From Actinomycetota bacterium (GTDB taxonomy: Bacteria > Actinomycetota > Acidimicrobiia > Acidimicrobiales > Ilumatobacteraceae): a DNA stretch of 41,507 nucleotides. Positions 20,191-29,429 of this stretch are shown piece after piece. Position 1 is the stretch's first letter; each line of letters starts with the position of its first letter. The notes below the pieces were generated by a model. The model was not told the DNA's origin, did no database searches, and saw nothing but the letters and a program-made list of their open reading frames with translations. The stretch spans positions 1-41,507 of the forward strand of contig JADWMG010000008.1 of NCBI GenBank assembly GCA_015767405.1, read 5' to 3'. The translations under genes and the position numbers were made by a program.

Positions 20191-22302
20191 CGGCTCCCTG
20201 AGAACAATGCGGGGCATCATCGCGAGCATCTCGTCCGCTGACACGGCCGGGGCGAACAGCCAGCCCTGGAACGCCTGGCAGCCGAGTGCGGTGAGGCGCT
20301 CGAGTTGATATGGCTGCTCGACGCCCTCGGCAACGCAACCGAGACTCAAGCTCTCGCTCAGACCGAGGATTGCGGTGGTCAGGTTCGTTGCTGCGGGGTC
20401 GATATCGATTCCGGCAACGAAGCGGCGATCGATCTTCACTCCATCGACCGGAAGTTCGAGAAGGTGGGCAAGGCTCGAATAGCCAGTGCCGAAATCGTCG
20501 ATTGATACGTGCGTGCCGGCGAAGCGGAGCTTCTGCATGTTCGCCAGTGACGCGGCACCGGGGGAGAGCAGATCGGTCTCGGTGATCTCGACAACGAGTT
20601 GGGCGGGATTGGCGCCGATCTGGCGGCACCGCTCGAGGAACGATGCACCGAACGCAGGTCGGGAGATGACCTTGGGATCGATATTGATGTGAACTTCGGT
20701 CTCGGCGTATCCCGCATCGTCGAGGCGGACGGCGAACCTGAGGGCCATGTCGAGTACGGCGTCATCGACAGCCTCGGCCAGGCCCGCCATTTGTGCGAGC
20801 GGAAGAATCTCCCCGACGCCCAGTAGCCCGCGCAACGGGTGCACCCAACGCACGAGGGCTTCAACGGCCTTGATGTGGCCTTGGGCGTCGACGATCGGTT
20901 GAAAGTGTGGCTGTATCTGGCCTGCGGACAGTGCCTCGCGAAGGTGATCGAGTTGTCGGCGTCTCTCGTTGATCGCGTCAACCGAGATTCCACCGCTCTC
21001 CGGGTCGGCAAATCGCTTGGCTGACACGAGTTCGGTGCTAGCGCTGACGAGTAGAGCATCGAGAACCTCAGGGCGCGGCTCGAACGCAGTGGCTGTCCGA
21101 ATGTCGAAATTGACCTCTTGAGAATTCACGATGACAGGCCGAGCGACATCGCGGCGCACACGTTCACGAAGCATCTCAACGGTGCTCGGGCTCGCTGCTC
21201 GAACCGCCATTACAAACTCATCGCCACCGAATCGGGCAGTAAGTAGCCCTGGCCATCGGATCTCGTTGATCCGGTCGGCGACGGCTGTCAGTACAGCGTC
21301 ACCGACAGGCTCGCCGTACAACTCGTTGATCGAGCGGAATCGCACGATGTCGATGACCAAGATTCCCAGACCACCTCCGTCTTGCATCAGTGTTGCCACA
21401 CTGCGCATGAACCCGTCGCGGTTGAGTAGACCCGTCCGGCTGTCATGTTCGGCAAGAAACTCGACTCGGTTACGCGCGTCTGTCAATGCCGTGGCGATCT
21501 GCGCGCTGATGACGTAGCTGTTGACTACCGGGTCATCGAGCAGGTTGTTCACCGTGAACTCGCAGACAAGTGAGGTGCCGTCAGCTGCCGTCAGCCGCGC
21601 GTCGAGCGTGATCGAGTCTTGAGAACTCACGCCACGAACCGCATCGATGACCTGATCGCAGTCGTCTTCATGCAGGTAGTTGACGATGAGGTCGCCGCGA
21701 ACTATTTCGGGATCGTGGCCGAGCAGCCGCGTCACAGCACCGTTGATAGATCGGACGCGTCCCATCTCGTCGACGAGCACAACCATGCCGTGCATGGTGG
21801 CCATCACTGCCCGCAACAAGTCGGTATCGCCCTCGTCGAGGTCGAGACGGTTCCGGTCGGTGACGTCACGTGCGACAATCAGGATCAGTCCGTCGTCGCG
21901 GCTCGTGTTCGGGTCGGTATTGTCGGCATCGCGGTGTGTGCCCCTGAACTCGAGGTGTCTCCACGTGCCGTGGCCTGTCCTGACGCGCAGTGTGATGAGT
22001 TCACCGATGCGCTTGGTGGTGATTGTCTCCATCGCTCTTGTGGCGAGGTTCAGGTCGTCAGGGTGGACGAGGTCGAGGACGAACGTGCCGAGGAGTTCAG
22101 CGCGATCCCAACCGAGGACTTCGGCCGCCGTGTCGTTGGCGTAGCGAAGTACTCCTGTGGGGTCGACCGCGAAGACCGGATCGGCGAGGCCGTCAAATGA
22201 CAGCGCCGCCGCGGTTGGATCGATTGGGTTCGCTGAGCCTCGTGGAGGCCGAGCGTTAGGTTCCCGCTCACTCTCCAATGGATCTCGTGATTCAGACGAC
22301 AT
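20173..22302 (-). CDS. PAS-PAS-GGDEF-EAL cyclic-di-GMP signalling protein
   Basis: PAS-like VFAVDPTGVLRYANDTAAEVLGW; FGGDEFVM; VEALVRW; IDDFGTGYSSL; AEGVEQ; start at MSSESRD (22302) preferred. Confidence 0.93.
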   Translation of the reverse strand: MSSESRDPLESEREPNARPPRGSANPIDPTAAALSFDGLADPVFAVDPTGVLRYANDTAAEVLGWDRAELLGTFVLDLVHPDDLNLATRAMETITTKRIGELITLRVRTGHGTWRHLEFRGTHRDADNTDPNTSRDDGLILIVARDVTDRNRLDLDEGDTDLLRAVMATMHGMVVLVDEMGRVRSINGAVTRLLGHDPEIVRGDLIVNYLHEDDCDQVIDAVRGVSSQDSITLDARLTAADGTSLVCEFTVNNLLDDPVVNSYVISAQIATALTDARNRVEFLAEHDSRTGLLNRDGFMRSVATLMQDGGGLGILVIDIVRFRSINELYGEPVGDAVLTAVADRINEIRWPGLLTARFGGDEFVMAVRAASPSTVEMLRERVRRDVARPVIVNSQEVNFDIRTATAFEPRPEVLDALLVSASTELVSAKRFADPESGGISVDAINERRRQLDHLREALSAGQIQPHFQPIVDAQGHIKAVEALVRWVHPLRGLLGVGEILPLAQMAGLAEAVDDAVLDMALRFAVRLDDAGYAETEVHINIDPKVISRPAFGASFLERCRQIGANPAQLVVEITETDLLSPGAASLANMQKLRFAGTHVSIDDFGTGYSSLAHLLELPVDGVKIDRRFVAGIDIDPAATNLTTAILGLSESLSLGCVAEGVEQPYQLERLTALGCQAFQGWLFAPAVSADEMLAMMPRIVLREPSDVPS

Positions 22303-22361
22303 AGCGCAGAATGACCCTAGTCCCGGAATGGGATCGGGATCTGGGAGGTTGTACGTCTTCA

Positions 22362-23477
22362 ATGACTGAGCCAACCAACCGACTGCCGCTTCGGATCCTG
22401 CTTGTCTCGACTCCAGTCGGTCCCCTGGGGTCGGGAATCGGTGGTGGAGTCGAACTCACTCTTCACAGTCTCGTCTACGGGCTCGGCGCCCTCGGCCACC
22501 ACGTGGAGGTGATGGCCCCAGCCGGTTCGTTGCATGTCGGGGCCAAGGTCCATCAGATCGAGGGAACCCTGCAGGTCAGCAGCCAGATCGGGGCGCGTGA
22601 TGAGCCAGCACAGCTTCCGGCTGGATCTGTACTCGCCGCTATGTGGAATCGGGTCGCCGATATCCAGGACGATTTTGATGTCGTGATCAACCTCGCCTAC
22701 GACTGGCTGCCGCTCTTTCTGACGCGTTTCATGCGCGTTCCTGTCGTGCACTTCATCTCGATGGGTTCTCTGAATGACGCAATGGACTCGGCTATTCGAG
22801 AGGTGGCCGACCGCTATCCGGATCGCCTCGGAGCGCACTCCCGAGCTCAGGCCGCCAGCTTCTGCGGAGATGTCCCAGTTCCTTTTCGCATTCTCGCCAA
22901 CGGGATTGTGACCGACAGATACGACGTCCATCTCAGTGCTGACGACCCGCCATATCTGGGGTCGGTTGGCCGGATCTCGCCTGAAAAGGGTCTCGAAGAC
23001 GTTGCGGAGCTGTCCTCGCGTACGGGAATGACAGTGAAGGTCTGGGGGATGATGCAGGATCCTGTGTATTGGCAACAGATCCTTGATGACCACCCGGATG
23101 CTCATCTCGAGTACTGCGGATTCCTGCCAACCGATGAGCTGCAAGCCGCGATCGGGGGATGCTCGGCGTTGATCATGGCGCATAAGTGGGTTGAAGCGTT
23201 TGGCAACGTAGCCATCGAGGCAATGGCTACTGGCGTTCCGGTGATCACATATGACCGCGGCGGTCCGACCGAAATTGTCGTCGACGGTGAGACCGGCTAC
23301 ATCGTTGCGGCTGATGACGTCGATGCCCTTGTCGGTGCTGTGCAACGAATTGAGGGCATTGAGCGGATCAGATGCCGCCAGAGGGTCGAGGAGGAATACT
23401 CGACTGCGGCGCTCGCTGGGCGTGTTGAACAGTGGCTCCACGAGGTCGTTGTCGCAGTTCGATCCTCGCAGGCCTGA
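22362..23477 (+). CDS. GT4-like glycosyltransferase
   Basis: GIGGGVELTLHSLVYGLGALGHHVEVMAP...VGRISPEKGLE...EAFGNVAIEAMATGVPVITYDRGGPTEIVVDGETGYIV; ATG at 22362. Confidence 0.9.
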   Translation: MTEPTNRLPLRILLVSTPVGPLGSGIGGGVELTLHSLVYGLGALGHHVEVMAPAGSLHVGAKVHQIEGTLQVSSQIGARDEPAQLPAGSVLAAMWNRVADIQDDFDVVINLAYDWLPLFLTRFMRVPVVHFISMGSLNDAMDSAIREVADRYPDRLGAHSRAQAASFCGDVPVPFRILANGIVTDRYDVHLSADDPPYLGSVGRISPEKGLEDVAELSSRTGMTVKVWGMMQDPVYWQQILDDHPDAHLEYCGFLPTDELQAAIGGCSALIMAHKWVEAFGNVAIEAMATGVPVITYDRGGPTEIVVDGETGYIVAADDVDALVGAVQRIEGIERIRCRQRVEEEYSTAALAGRVEQWLHEVVVAVRSSQA

Positions 23478-23496
23478 CACCAGCTGAACGTCAGGG

Positions 23497-23525
23497 TTGG
23501 AGCAGTGCGCGTACGGCCGTATCAT
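23497..23525 (+). promoter_or_regulatory. Candidate promoter for rplM-rpsI-glmM (TTGGAG-N17-TATCAT)
   Basis: -35 23497-23502, 17-bp spacer, -10 23520-23525, in the intergenic region upstream of rplM. Confidence 0.45.
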
Positions 23526-23576
23526 TTCACGGTTCACAAAGCATCCGAGTAACACCGATTCAATAGAGATTGCGGC

Positions 23577-24023
23577 ATGGCTACGTACACCCCGAATGCA
23601 ACTGAGATCCAACGTGATTGGCACGTCGTCGACGCCGAAGGCCTCGTGCTCGGCCGGCTGTGCACCGAGGTCGCTCGCATCCTGCGCGGCAAACACAAGC
23701 CGATCTACACACCCAACATGGATACAGGCGACCACGTGATCATCGTCAACGCCGACAAGATCGTGATGACTGCTGGCAAGGCTGAGCGCACCATGGTCTA
23801 CCGACACAGTGGCTACCCGGGCGGCATCAAGTCCGAGACCTACGCTCACCTTCACGCTCGCAAGCCCGCCGACGCTGTACGCAAGTCTGTCAGAGGGATG
23901 CTGCCGAAGGGCGCGCTCGGTAGCCAGCAAATGAGGAAGCTGCAGGTCTATGCCGGTCCTACTCATCCCCATTCGGCCCAATTCCCCAAGACCCTCGAAG
24001 TCCCTGCGGCCAAAGCCCGCTGA
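23577..24023 (+). CDS. rplM: 50S ribosomal protein L13
   Basis: [47 protein letters not shown]. Confidence 0.97.
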   Translation: MATYTPNATEIQRDWHVVDAEGLVLGRLCTEVARILRGKHKPIYTPNMDTGDHVIIVNADKIVMTAGKAERTMVYRHSGYPGGIKSETYAHLHARKPADAVRKSVRGMLPKGALGSQQMRKLQVYAGPTHPHSAQFPKTLEVPAAKAR

Positions 24024-24058
24024 GATTTGACGCAGTAGAAGAATCCGAGAGAGACATC

Positions 24059-24454
24059 ATGGCAACCGCACCGCTCACCCAGACCACCGGCCGTCGCAAG
24101 GAAGCTGTCGCCCGAGCCCAGGTTCGTCCTGGCACCGGCCAGTTCCTAATCAACGGCAAGACCCTCGACGACTACTTCCCGACAGCAGTGTCGCAAATGG
24201 TCGTATCTGAAGCGCTCACCATCACCGAGACCAACGAGTCCTACGACATCACCGCCACTATTCACGGCGGCGGCGTGAGCGGTCAGGCCGGAGCGTTGCG
24301 CTTGGCCATTGCTCGGTCACTGCTCGAGATCGATCCTGAGTATCGGGCGACTCTGAAGAAGGCTGGCCTTCTGACACGTGACTCGCGTAAGAAGGAAAGC
24401 AAGAAGTACGGTCTGAAGAAGGCCCGCAAGGCGCCGCAGTTCACCAAGCGCTGA
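24059..24454 (+). CDS. rpsI: 30S ribosomal protein S9
   Basis: [26 protein letters not shown]...[10 protein letters not shown]. Confidence 0.97.
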   Translation: MATAPLTQTTGRRKEAVARAQVRPGTGQFLINGKTLDDYFPTAVSQMVVSEALTITETNESYDITATIHGGGVSGQAGALRLAIARSLLEIDPEYRATLKKAGLLTRDSRKKESKKYGLKKARKAPQFTKR

Positions 24455-24463
24455 TACCGTTTC

Positions 24464-25780
24464 ATGAAGTTCGGCACGGATGGCGTCCGAGGGGCCGCCC
24501 ACACCGAACTGACTGCTGAATTTGCTCTCGATCTCGGGCGCGCGGCGGCCCGCGTCCTGGCAACCGCCAGCAACACTCGTCTGGCTGTGGTTGGCGGAGA
24601 CACTCGGGAATCAACTCCGGTGTTCGATGCCGCGCTGTGCACCGGATTTTCAGCAGAAGGCCTAGAAGTGGTTCGTCTCGGTGTCGTTCCGACGCCGATG
24701 GTTGCGTTCGAGGCCCAACGACTGGGTGCTCTCGGTGCCGTTGTTTCGGCATCACACAATCCCTATGGCGACAACGGGATCAAACTCTTTGCGGCAGGTG
24801 GCGTCAAACTGCAAGACGAAGTCGAGCAGCAGATTGAAGCTGAACTCGAACGACTGACGACACCGAATGGACCCGCCGGGTTGATCAGGGCATCCGTTGA
24901 TCACGAGCCATACATGAACCATGTGCTCGCGATCCTCGAAGGTCGCCGTCTAACTGGCGTGAAGGTTGTGCTCGACGCGGCGAACGGCGCAGCCTACGAA
25001 GTCGCTCCTGACGTATTGCGTGCCGCCGGCGCAGATGTCGTCGTCATTGCCGCCGAACCGGACGGCCGAAACATCAACAAGGGATGCGGCGCCACTGCAC
25101 CGGAGGCTGTGGCAGCTGCTGTCCTCGAACATGGAGCAGATATCGGTGTAGCGCTCGATGGTGATGCCGATCGACTGATCGCGGTTGATCACAACGGCGC
25201 AATCGTCGATGGTGATCACATCATTGCCATCGCAGCGGATGACTTGCGGGCGCTGGGACAGCTCCGCAACGACACCGTTGTCGTGACGGTCATGACGAAT
25301 CTCGGTTTTCGGCTGGCGATGCGCGATGCGGGTATAGATGTAGTCGAGACCGCCGTCGGAGATCGCTACGTACTCGAAGCACTCGCCGCCGGCAACCATT
25401 CGCTAGGTGGTGAACAGTCTGGCCACGTCATCTTTGCCGATCACGCCACGACCGGCGATGGTCTGCTCACTGCCGTCGTACTGCTCGATGCCATGGCGCG
25501 GACCGGCCGCTCGCTGGCTGATCTTGCGGCTGAGGCGATGACCTCATTGCCACAGGTGTTGGTCAACGTTCGAGTCGCTGAACGCGTGCCGGACGTTGCC
25601 GATCGTCTCGCCGACGAGATCGCCCTGGCTGAAACATCTCTCGGCGAGACTGGTCGAATCCTGGTCAGGGCGAGCGGCACAGAGCCGCTGATCCGGGTAA
25701 TGGTCGAGGCGCCGACTCGTGAGCAGGCGCAGCAGGTCGCCGACGACCTCGCCAGCCATGCCCGCACGCGGTTCGCCTGA
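24464..25780 (+). CDS. glmM: Phosphoglucosamine mutase
   Basis: MKFGTDGVRG, SASHNPYGDNGIKLF, DGDADR, GEQSGHVIFADHATTGDGLLTA. Confidence 0.95.
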   Translation: MKFGTDGVRGAAHTELTAEFALDLGRAAARVLATASNTRLAVVGGDTRESTPVFDAALCTGFSAEGLEVVRLGVVPTPMVAFEAQRLGALGAVVSASHNPYGDNGIKLFAAGGVKLQDEVEQQIEAELERLTTPNGPAGLIRASVDHEPYMNHVLAILEGRRLTGVKVVLDAANGAAYEVAPDVLRAAGADVVVIAAEPDGRNINKGCGATAPEAVAAAVLEHGADIGVALDGDADRLIAVDHNGAIVDGDHIIAIAADDLRALGQLRNDTVVVTVMTNLGFRLAMRDAGIDVVETAVGDRYVLEALAAGNHSLGGEQSGHVIFADHATTGDGLLTAVVLLDAMARTGRSLADLAAEAMTSLPQVLVNVRVAERVPDVADRLADEIALAETSLGETGRILVRASGTEPLIRVMVEAPTREQAQQVADDLASHARTRFA

Positions 25781-25826
25781 TTCACCTGACTCCGCGGGCG
25801 TAGCGCAGTCGCCGCCACCGCCGAAG

Positions 25827-25873
25827 TTTGTGTCAGCAGACACGGGTGCGCCACCGGTAGGTGCTGACACAAA
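25827..25873. repeat. Palindromic element family B, copy 1
   Basis: Perfect 12-bp arms TTTGTGTCAGCA (25827-25838)/TGCTGACACAAA (25862-25873). Confidence 0.85.
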
Positions 25874-25895
25874 TCCGTTTGCTCGGCGGTGCCTG

Positions 25896-25948
25896 AGTTT
25901 TGTGTCAGCGGAAATCTGTGCGTCATCGGTAAGTGCTGACACAAAACT
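25896..25948. repeat. Palindromic element family B, copy 2
   Basis: Perfect 14-bp arms AGTTTTGTGTCAGC (25896-25909)/GCTGACACAAAACT (25935-25948); loop shares GTGCG-CA-CGGTA with copy 1. Confidence 0.85.
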
Positions 25949-26005
25949 GGGCGGGTTGGGTCGGCGGCAGGTTCGATACGAGATGAGTAGATAGCCTGTT
26001 TGGCC

Positions 26006-29000
26006 ATGTGCGGCATCATCGGCATTATCAGCCGTCCTCCGACCCGGCCGACTCCGACGTCGAAGGAGATCCTGGGCGGGCTCGACAACGCACTCGATTC
26101 GCGCCCGAAGGTGACCGAGGTGACTCACCACGTATCCGGGGTCGACTCATTGCTCAGGGGTCTTCCCGGGGTCATCGCTCTCACCGACCAGGTCGATCTC
26201 GAAGCGGCGCTGGTTTTGAGGCTCGATGAACTTGACTCATTTGCTGCTGAGGTCGAAACCGAGCTCGACACCAACGCGTCAGGCCTTGTGGCCGAGGAGC
26301 TCGAGAAAGCCAACGCCGAGCTCATTGCTCTGAGAGATGCCCTCTGGGCAGCCCGCAACGACCGACTACGCACAGCTCGCGAGGTATCGGATCTTGCCGG
26401 CCCAGATTCCGGGGAATCATCGCTGGGTGGTTATCTCGCAGTACAGCAGGCGCTCTCCGCGATCGATCGACTCGAAGTCCGCGGCCGCGATTCGGCGGGT
26501 CTGCACATTTATGTGTGGGGCCACGACATCGACCCTGATGCGCTCAGCGCCTTGCTTGCCGAGCGCGACTCCGACCTGCTTTTCCAATCCGGTTCGGCAA
26601 GCTCCATTCACGACGATGGCGAGTGCCTGTCGTTCGTCTACAAGGCCGCCGCTGAGATCGGCGAACTAGGCGACAACACAGCGGCCCTCCGCGGTGCGCT
26701 GAGGGACGATGCTCTGCTCCGACGTGCGCTTCGATCACCGGGTGCGCGCGTCGCATTGCTCGGCCATACCCGCTGGGCGAGCGTTGGCATCATCAGCGAA
26801 CCGAATACGCATCCCCTCAACTCCGTTGAATCGGAACAACCTGCGGGGACTCCGGTGCCGCCATACGTGGTGGGAGCCCTTAACGGGGACGTTGACAATC
26901 ACGCTGATCTCCGAGCCGCCCACGAACTACGGATTCCGGCCCCCATCACCACTGACGCAAAAGTCATCCCGACAATGGTCTCCCGACACATGACCGGCAG
27001 CGGTGGTTCAGAAGGTGTCGGGCTGACCGAAGCTTTCCGCCGAACCGTGTGTGAATTCGAGGGCTCAGTTGCGATCGGAGTGGCCAGCGCCACCGAACCC
27101 TCGAAACTTCTTTTGGCCCTGCGCGGGAGCGGTCAGGGCCTGTACGTCGGGTTGGCCGACGACAGTTTTATTGTTGCCAGCGAACCGTACGGGGTCGTTG
27201 AAGAGACGGCCAACTACGTACGGATGGACGGAGAGCACGGTGGAGAGATTGTCGTGCTCGATGCTGCCGCTGCCGGTGAGCTCAGCGGAGTTGAGCGATT
27301 CGGATACGACGGCCGCGAGATGCCACTTGATGCCACCGACATAGCGACCGCGGAAGTGACAACCCGCGACATCAATCGTGGCGACGCGCCACATTTCCTC
27401 CTCAAAGAGATTTCCGAAGCACCGAACAGTTTTGCCAAAACCTTGCGCGGCAAGCTTGTTGAAAGTAACGGTCTTGTACACGCCGAAGTCGGCGAACGAG
27501 CGCTTCCGCGATCGATATCAGATCTGTTAGCCGCCGGTTCGATCACCCGTGTACGCGTGATCGGTCAGGGAACTGCCGCTGTAGCGGGCCAGAGCACAGC
27601 GGCGATCCTCGATGAGTTGACAGATTCGGCGTTGGACGTCGACGCGATCACCGCGACCGAACTATCCGGGTTCGGTCTGCGACTCGACATGAGCGACACC
27701 TTGGCGATCGCCGTCAGTCAGTCGGGTACTACCACAGACACGAATCGCACTGTCGATCTGCTGCGTTCGCGGGGGGCTCATGTGATCGGCATCGTCAACA
27801 GGCGTGGCAGTGATCTGCCCGACAAAGCCGATGGGGTGATGTACACGTCCGACGGTCGGGATGTCGAAATGAGCGTGGCCTCGACGAAGGCGTTCTATGC
27901 CCAGGTCGCGGCCGGTGCAGTCCTGTCATGTGCGATAGCCGAGGCGGCTGGATACGGCGACGAGGCGCGGCGATCTCAGCTGCTCACCTCGCTCCGCGAG
28001 GTGCCTGCGGCGATGCGCGAGGTCCTGGCGCGTCGTGAGCTCATCGCCGACGCCGCCAGGCGACTCGCCCCATCCAAGCGCTACTGGGCCGTCGTCGGCA
28101 ACGGGCCGAACAAGGTTGCCGCCGAAGAAGTGAGAATCAAGCTCAGCGAGCTCTGCTACAAGTCGATGGCCTGTGATTCGACCGAGGACAAGAAGCACAT
28201 CGATCTGTCGTCAGAGCCCTTGATCCTGGTGTGCGCAGCTGGGTTGGTCGGGTCAACCGCAGACGACGTCGCGAAGGAAGTGGCGATCTTCAAAGCTCAC
28301 AAGGCGACCCCGATAGTCATCGCCAATGATGGCGAGAGTAGATACGAGGCCGAGGCGACCATCGGGGTGCCGCCGGTTGATCCGGCCTTGGGTTTCATCT
28401 TGTCGGCAATGGTCGGCCACCTATTCGGCTATGAAGCGGCCCTGGCGATTGACGCCAGCGCAAACCCGTTGCGCGAAGCTCGCGAGTCCATTGAGCAGCA
28501 TGTCGGCGCTGGTCTCTCAGGCGACGAGGTTCTCGACGAACTGCGTACTGGACTCCGCCAATCATCTGAACGTTTCTACGACGGTCTTCGATCAGGGATC
28601 TACGACGGCCAACTCGAAGCTTCGACAGCGGCTCGCCTCTTCGGCCTCTTTCGAGATGTGATGTCAGATCGTCCCGTCGAACGGTTCCAGCAGGCATCAG
28701 GCAAGGTCGGTACGCCGATCGCTTTGATCGACGACCTTGTTTCGTCACTCACGCGGGCTATCGAGGAGCTGACGCGACCCGTCGACACGATCAAACACCA
28801 GGCCAAGACGGTGACGGTCGGCATCTCTCGCAGTGATGAAGGTGTCATCGACCGGCCGCTCGTCCAGGCGGTACTGGCTGCCGGCGCAGGCCGAGACGTA
28901 CTCAGCTACCGCACGCTCAAGGTCCTCGCAGATCTGGACCCAGCTGTCAAAGATGTGCGCGGCTACACGCGGTATCACATCGACGGCGACGCGATCTCGG

Positions 29001-29386
29001 TCATCGACCGCGGCGGGATCTCGCGTGATCTGCCGAGCCGCGTCGACAGGAATGGTGTTCTCCGTGGAACCAAGCACCGGGTGTCTTCTGAGCGCGAGGT
29101 GCTCGTGGCTATCGGCCGAAGCGATGCACGAACTGTTGTCTTGATTCCAGAGGTGAAGGCCGGCGAAACCACCGGGCTCACCCTTCTGCACCTCGCCTTC
29201 CATGATCATTTGCCCGCCGATGTGATGCGCACCGTGTTGCAGGGTTACGACCGCCGCTACGACCGACTCGTCGATTGGGTCACTGAAACCGAAGGAAGCT
29301 TTGACGAAACGCTGCTCGGTGAACTCCCTGTCCAAGAGCTACTGATCGGTCCGATCTCCGACACCGCTGATCATTGGCGACGATGA
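26006..29386 (+). CDS. Expanded GlmS-like glutamine--fructose-6-phosphate aminotransferase (about 1126 aa; class II glutaminase plus two SIS domains)
   Basis: MCGIIGI start at 26006 gives N-terminal Cys; RGRDSAG, GHTRWAS, NGDVDNH, HFLLKEISEAP, SQSGTTTDTNRTVDLL, DVEMSVASTKAF, IKHQAKTVTVG; adjacent to glmM. Confidence 0.85.
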   Translation: MCGIIGIISRPPTRPTPTSKEILGGLDNALDSRPKVTEVTHHVSGVDSLLRGLPGVIALTDQVDLEAALVLRLDELDSFAAEVETELDTNASGLVAEELEKANAELIALRDALWAARNDRLRTAREVSDLAGPDSGESSLGGYLAVQQALSAIDRLEVRGRDSAGLHIYVWGHDIDPDALSALLAERDSDLLFQSGSASSIHDDGECLSFVYKAAAEIGELGDNTAALRGALRDDALLRRALRSPGARVALLGHTRWASVGIISEPNTHPLNSVESEQPAGTPVPPYVVGALNGDVDNHADLRAAHELRIPAPITTDAKVIPTMVSRHMTGSGGSEGVGLTEAFRRTVCEFEGSVAIGVASATEPSKLLLALRGSGQGLYVGLADDSFIVASEPYGVVEETANYVRMDGEHGGEIVVLDAAAAGELSGVERFGYDGREMPLDATDIATAEVTTRDINRGDAPHFLLKEISEAPNSFAKTLRGKLVESNGLVHAEVGERALPRSISDLLAAGSITRVRVIGQGTAAVAGQSTAAILDELTDSALDVDAITATELSGFGLRLDMSDTLAIAVSQSGTTTDTNRTVDLLRSRGAHVIGIVNRRGSDLPDKADGVMYTSDGRDVEMSVASTKAFYAQVAAGAVLSCAIAEAAGYGDEARRSQLLTSLREVPAAMREVLARRELIADAARRLAPSKRYWAVVGNGPNKVAAEEVRIKLSELCYKSMACDSTEDKKHIDLSSEPLILVCAAGLVGSTADDVAKEVAIFKAHKATPIVIANDGESRYEAEATIGVPPVDPALGFILSAMVGHLFGYEAALAIDASANPLREARESIEQHVGAGLSGDEVLDELRTGLRQSSERFYDGLRSGIYDGQLEASTAARLFGLFRDVMSDRPVERFQQASGKVGTPIALIDDLVSSLTRAIEELTRPVDTIKHQAKTVTVGISRSDEGVIDRPLVQAVLAAGAGRDVLSYRTLKVLADLDPAVKDVRGYTRYHIDGDAISVIDRGGISRDLPSRVDRNGVLRGTKHRVSSEREVLVAIGRSDARTVVLIPEVKAGETTGLTLLHLAFHDHLPADVMRTVLQGYDRRYDRLVDWVTETEGSFDETLLGELPVQELLIGPISDTADHWRR

Positions 29387-29429
29387 GTCGCGCGAAGGTG
29401 AACCCGATGGCGCATTCGACGGTGCATGC

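Noticed and set aside
22359-23981. 540-aa minus-strand ORF antisense to the glycosyltransferase and rplM
   Set aside because: It fully overlaps clearly conserved + strand genes. Long antisense ORFs are common at this GC content, and no recognisable domain is present.
25827-25948. Two spaced repeats considered as a CRISPR array remnant
   Set aside because: There are only two units, the arms are full palindromes around a conserved loop, and there are no cas genes or regular unique spacers.
25719-25994. ORFs on both strands encoding FVSADT...SADTK repeats over the glmM-glmS gap
   Set aside because: The peptides arise because the family B palindromes read the same on both strands. The ORFs start inside glmM, so they are explained by the repeat rather than by a protein.
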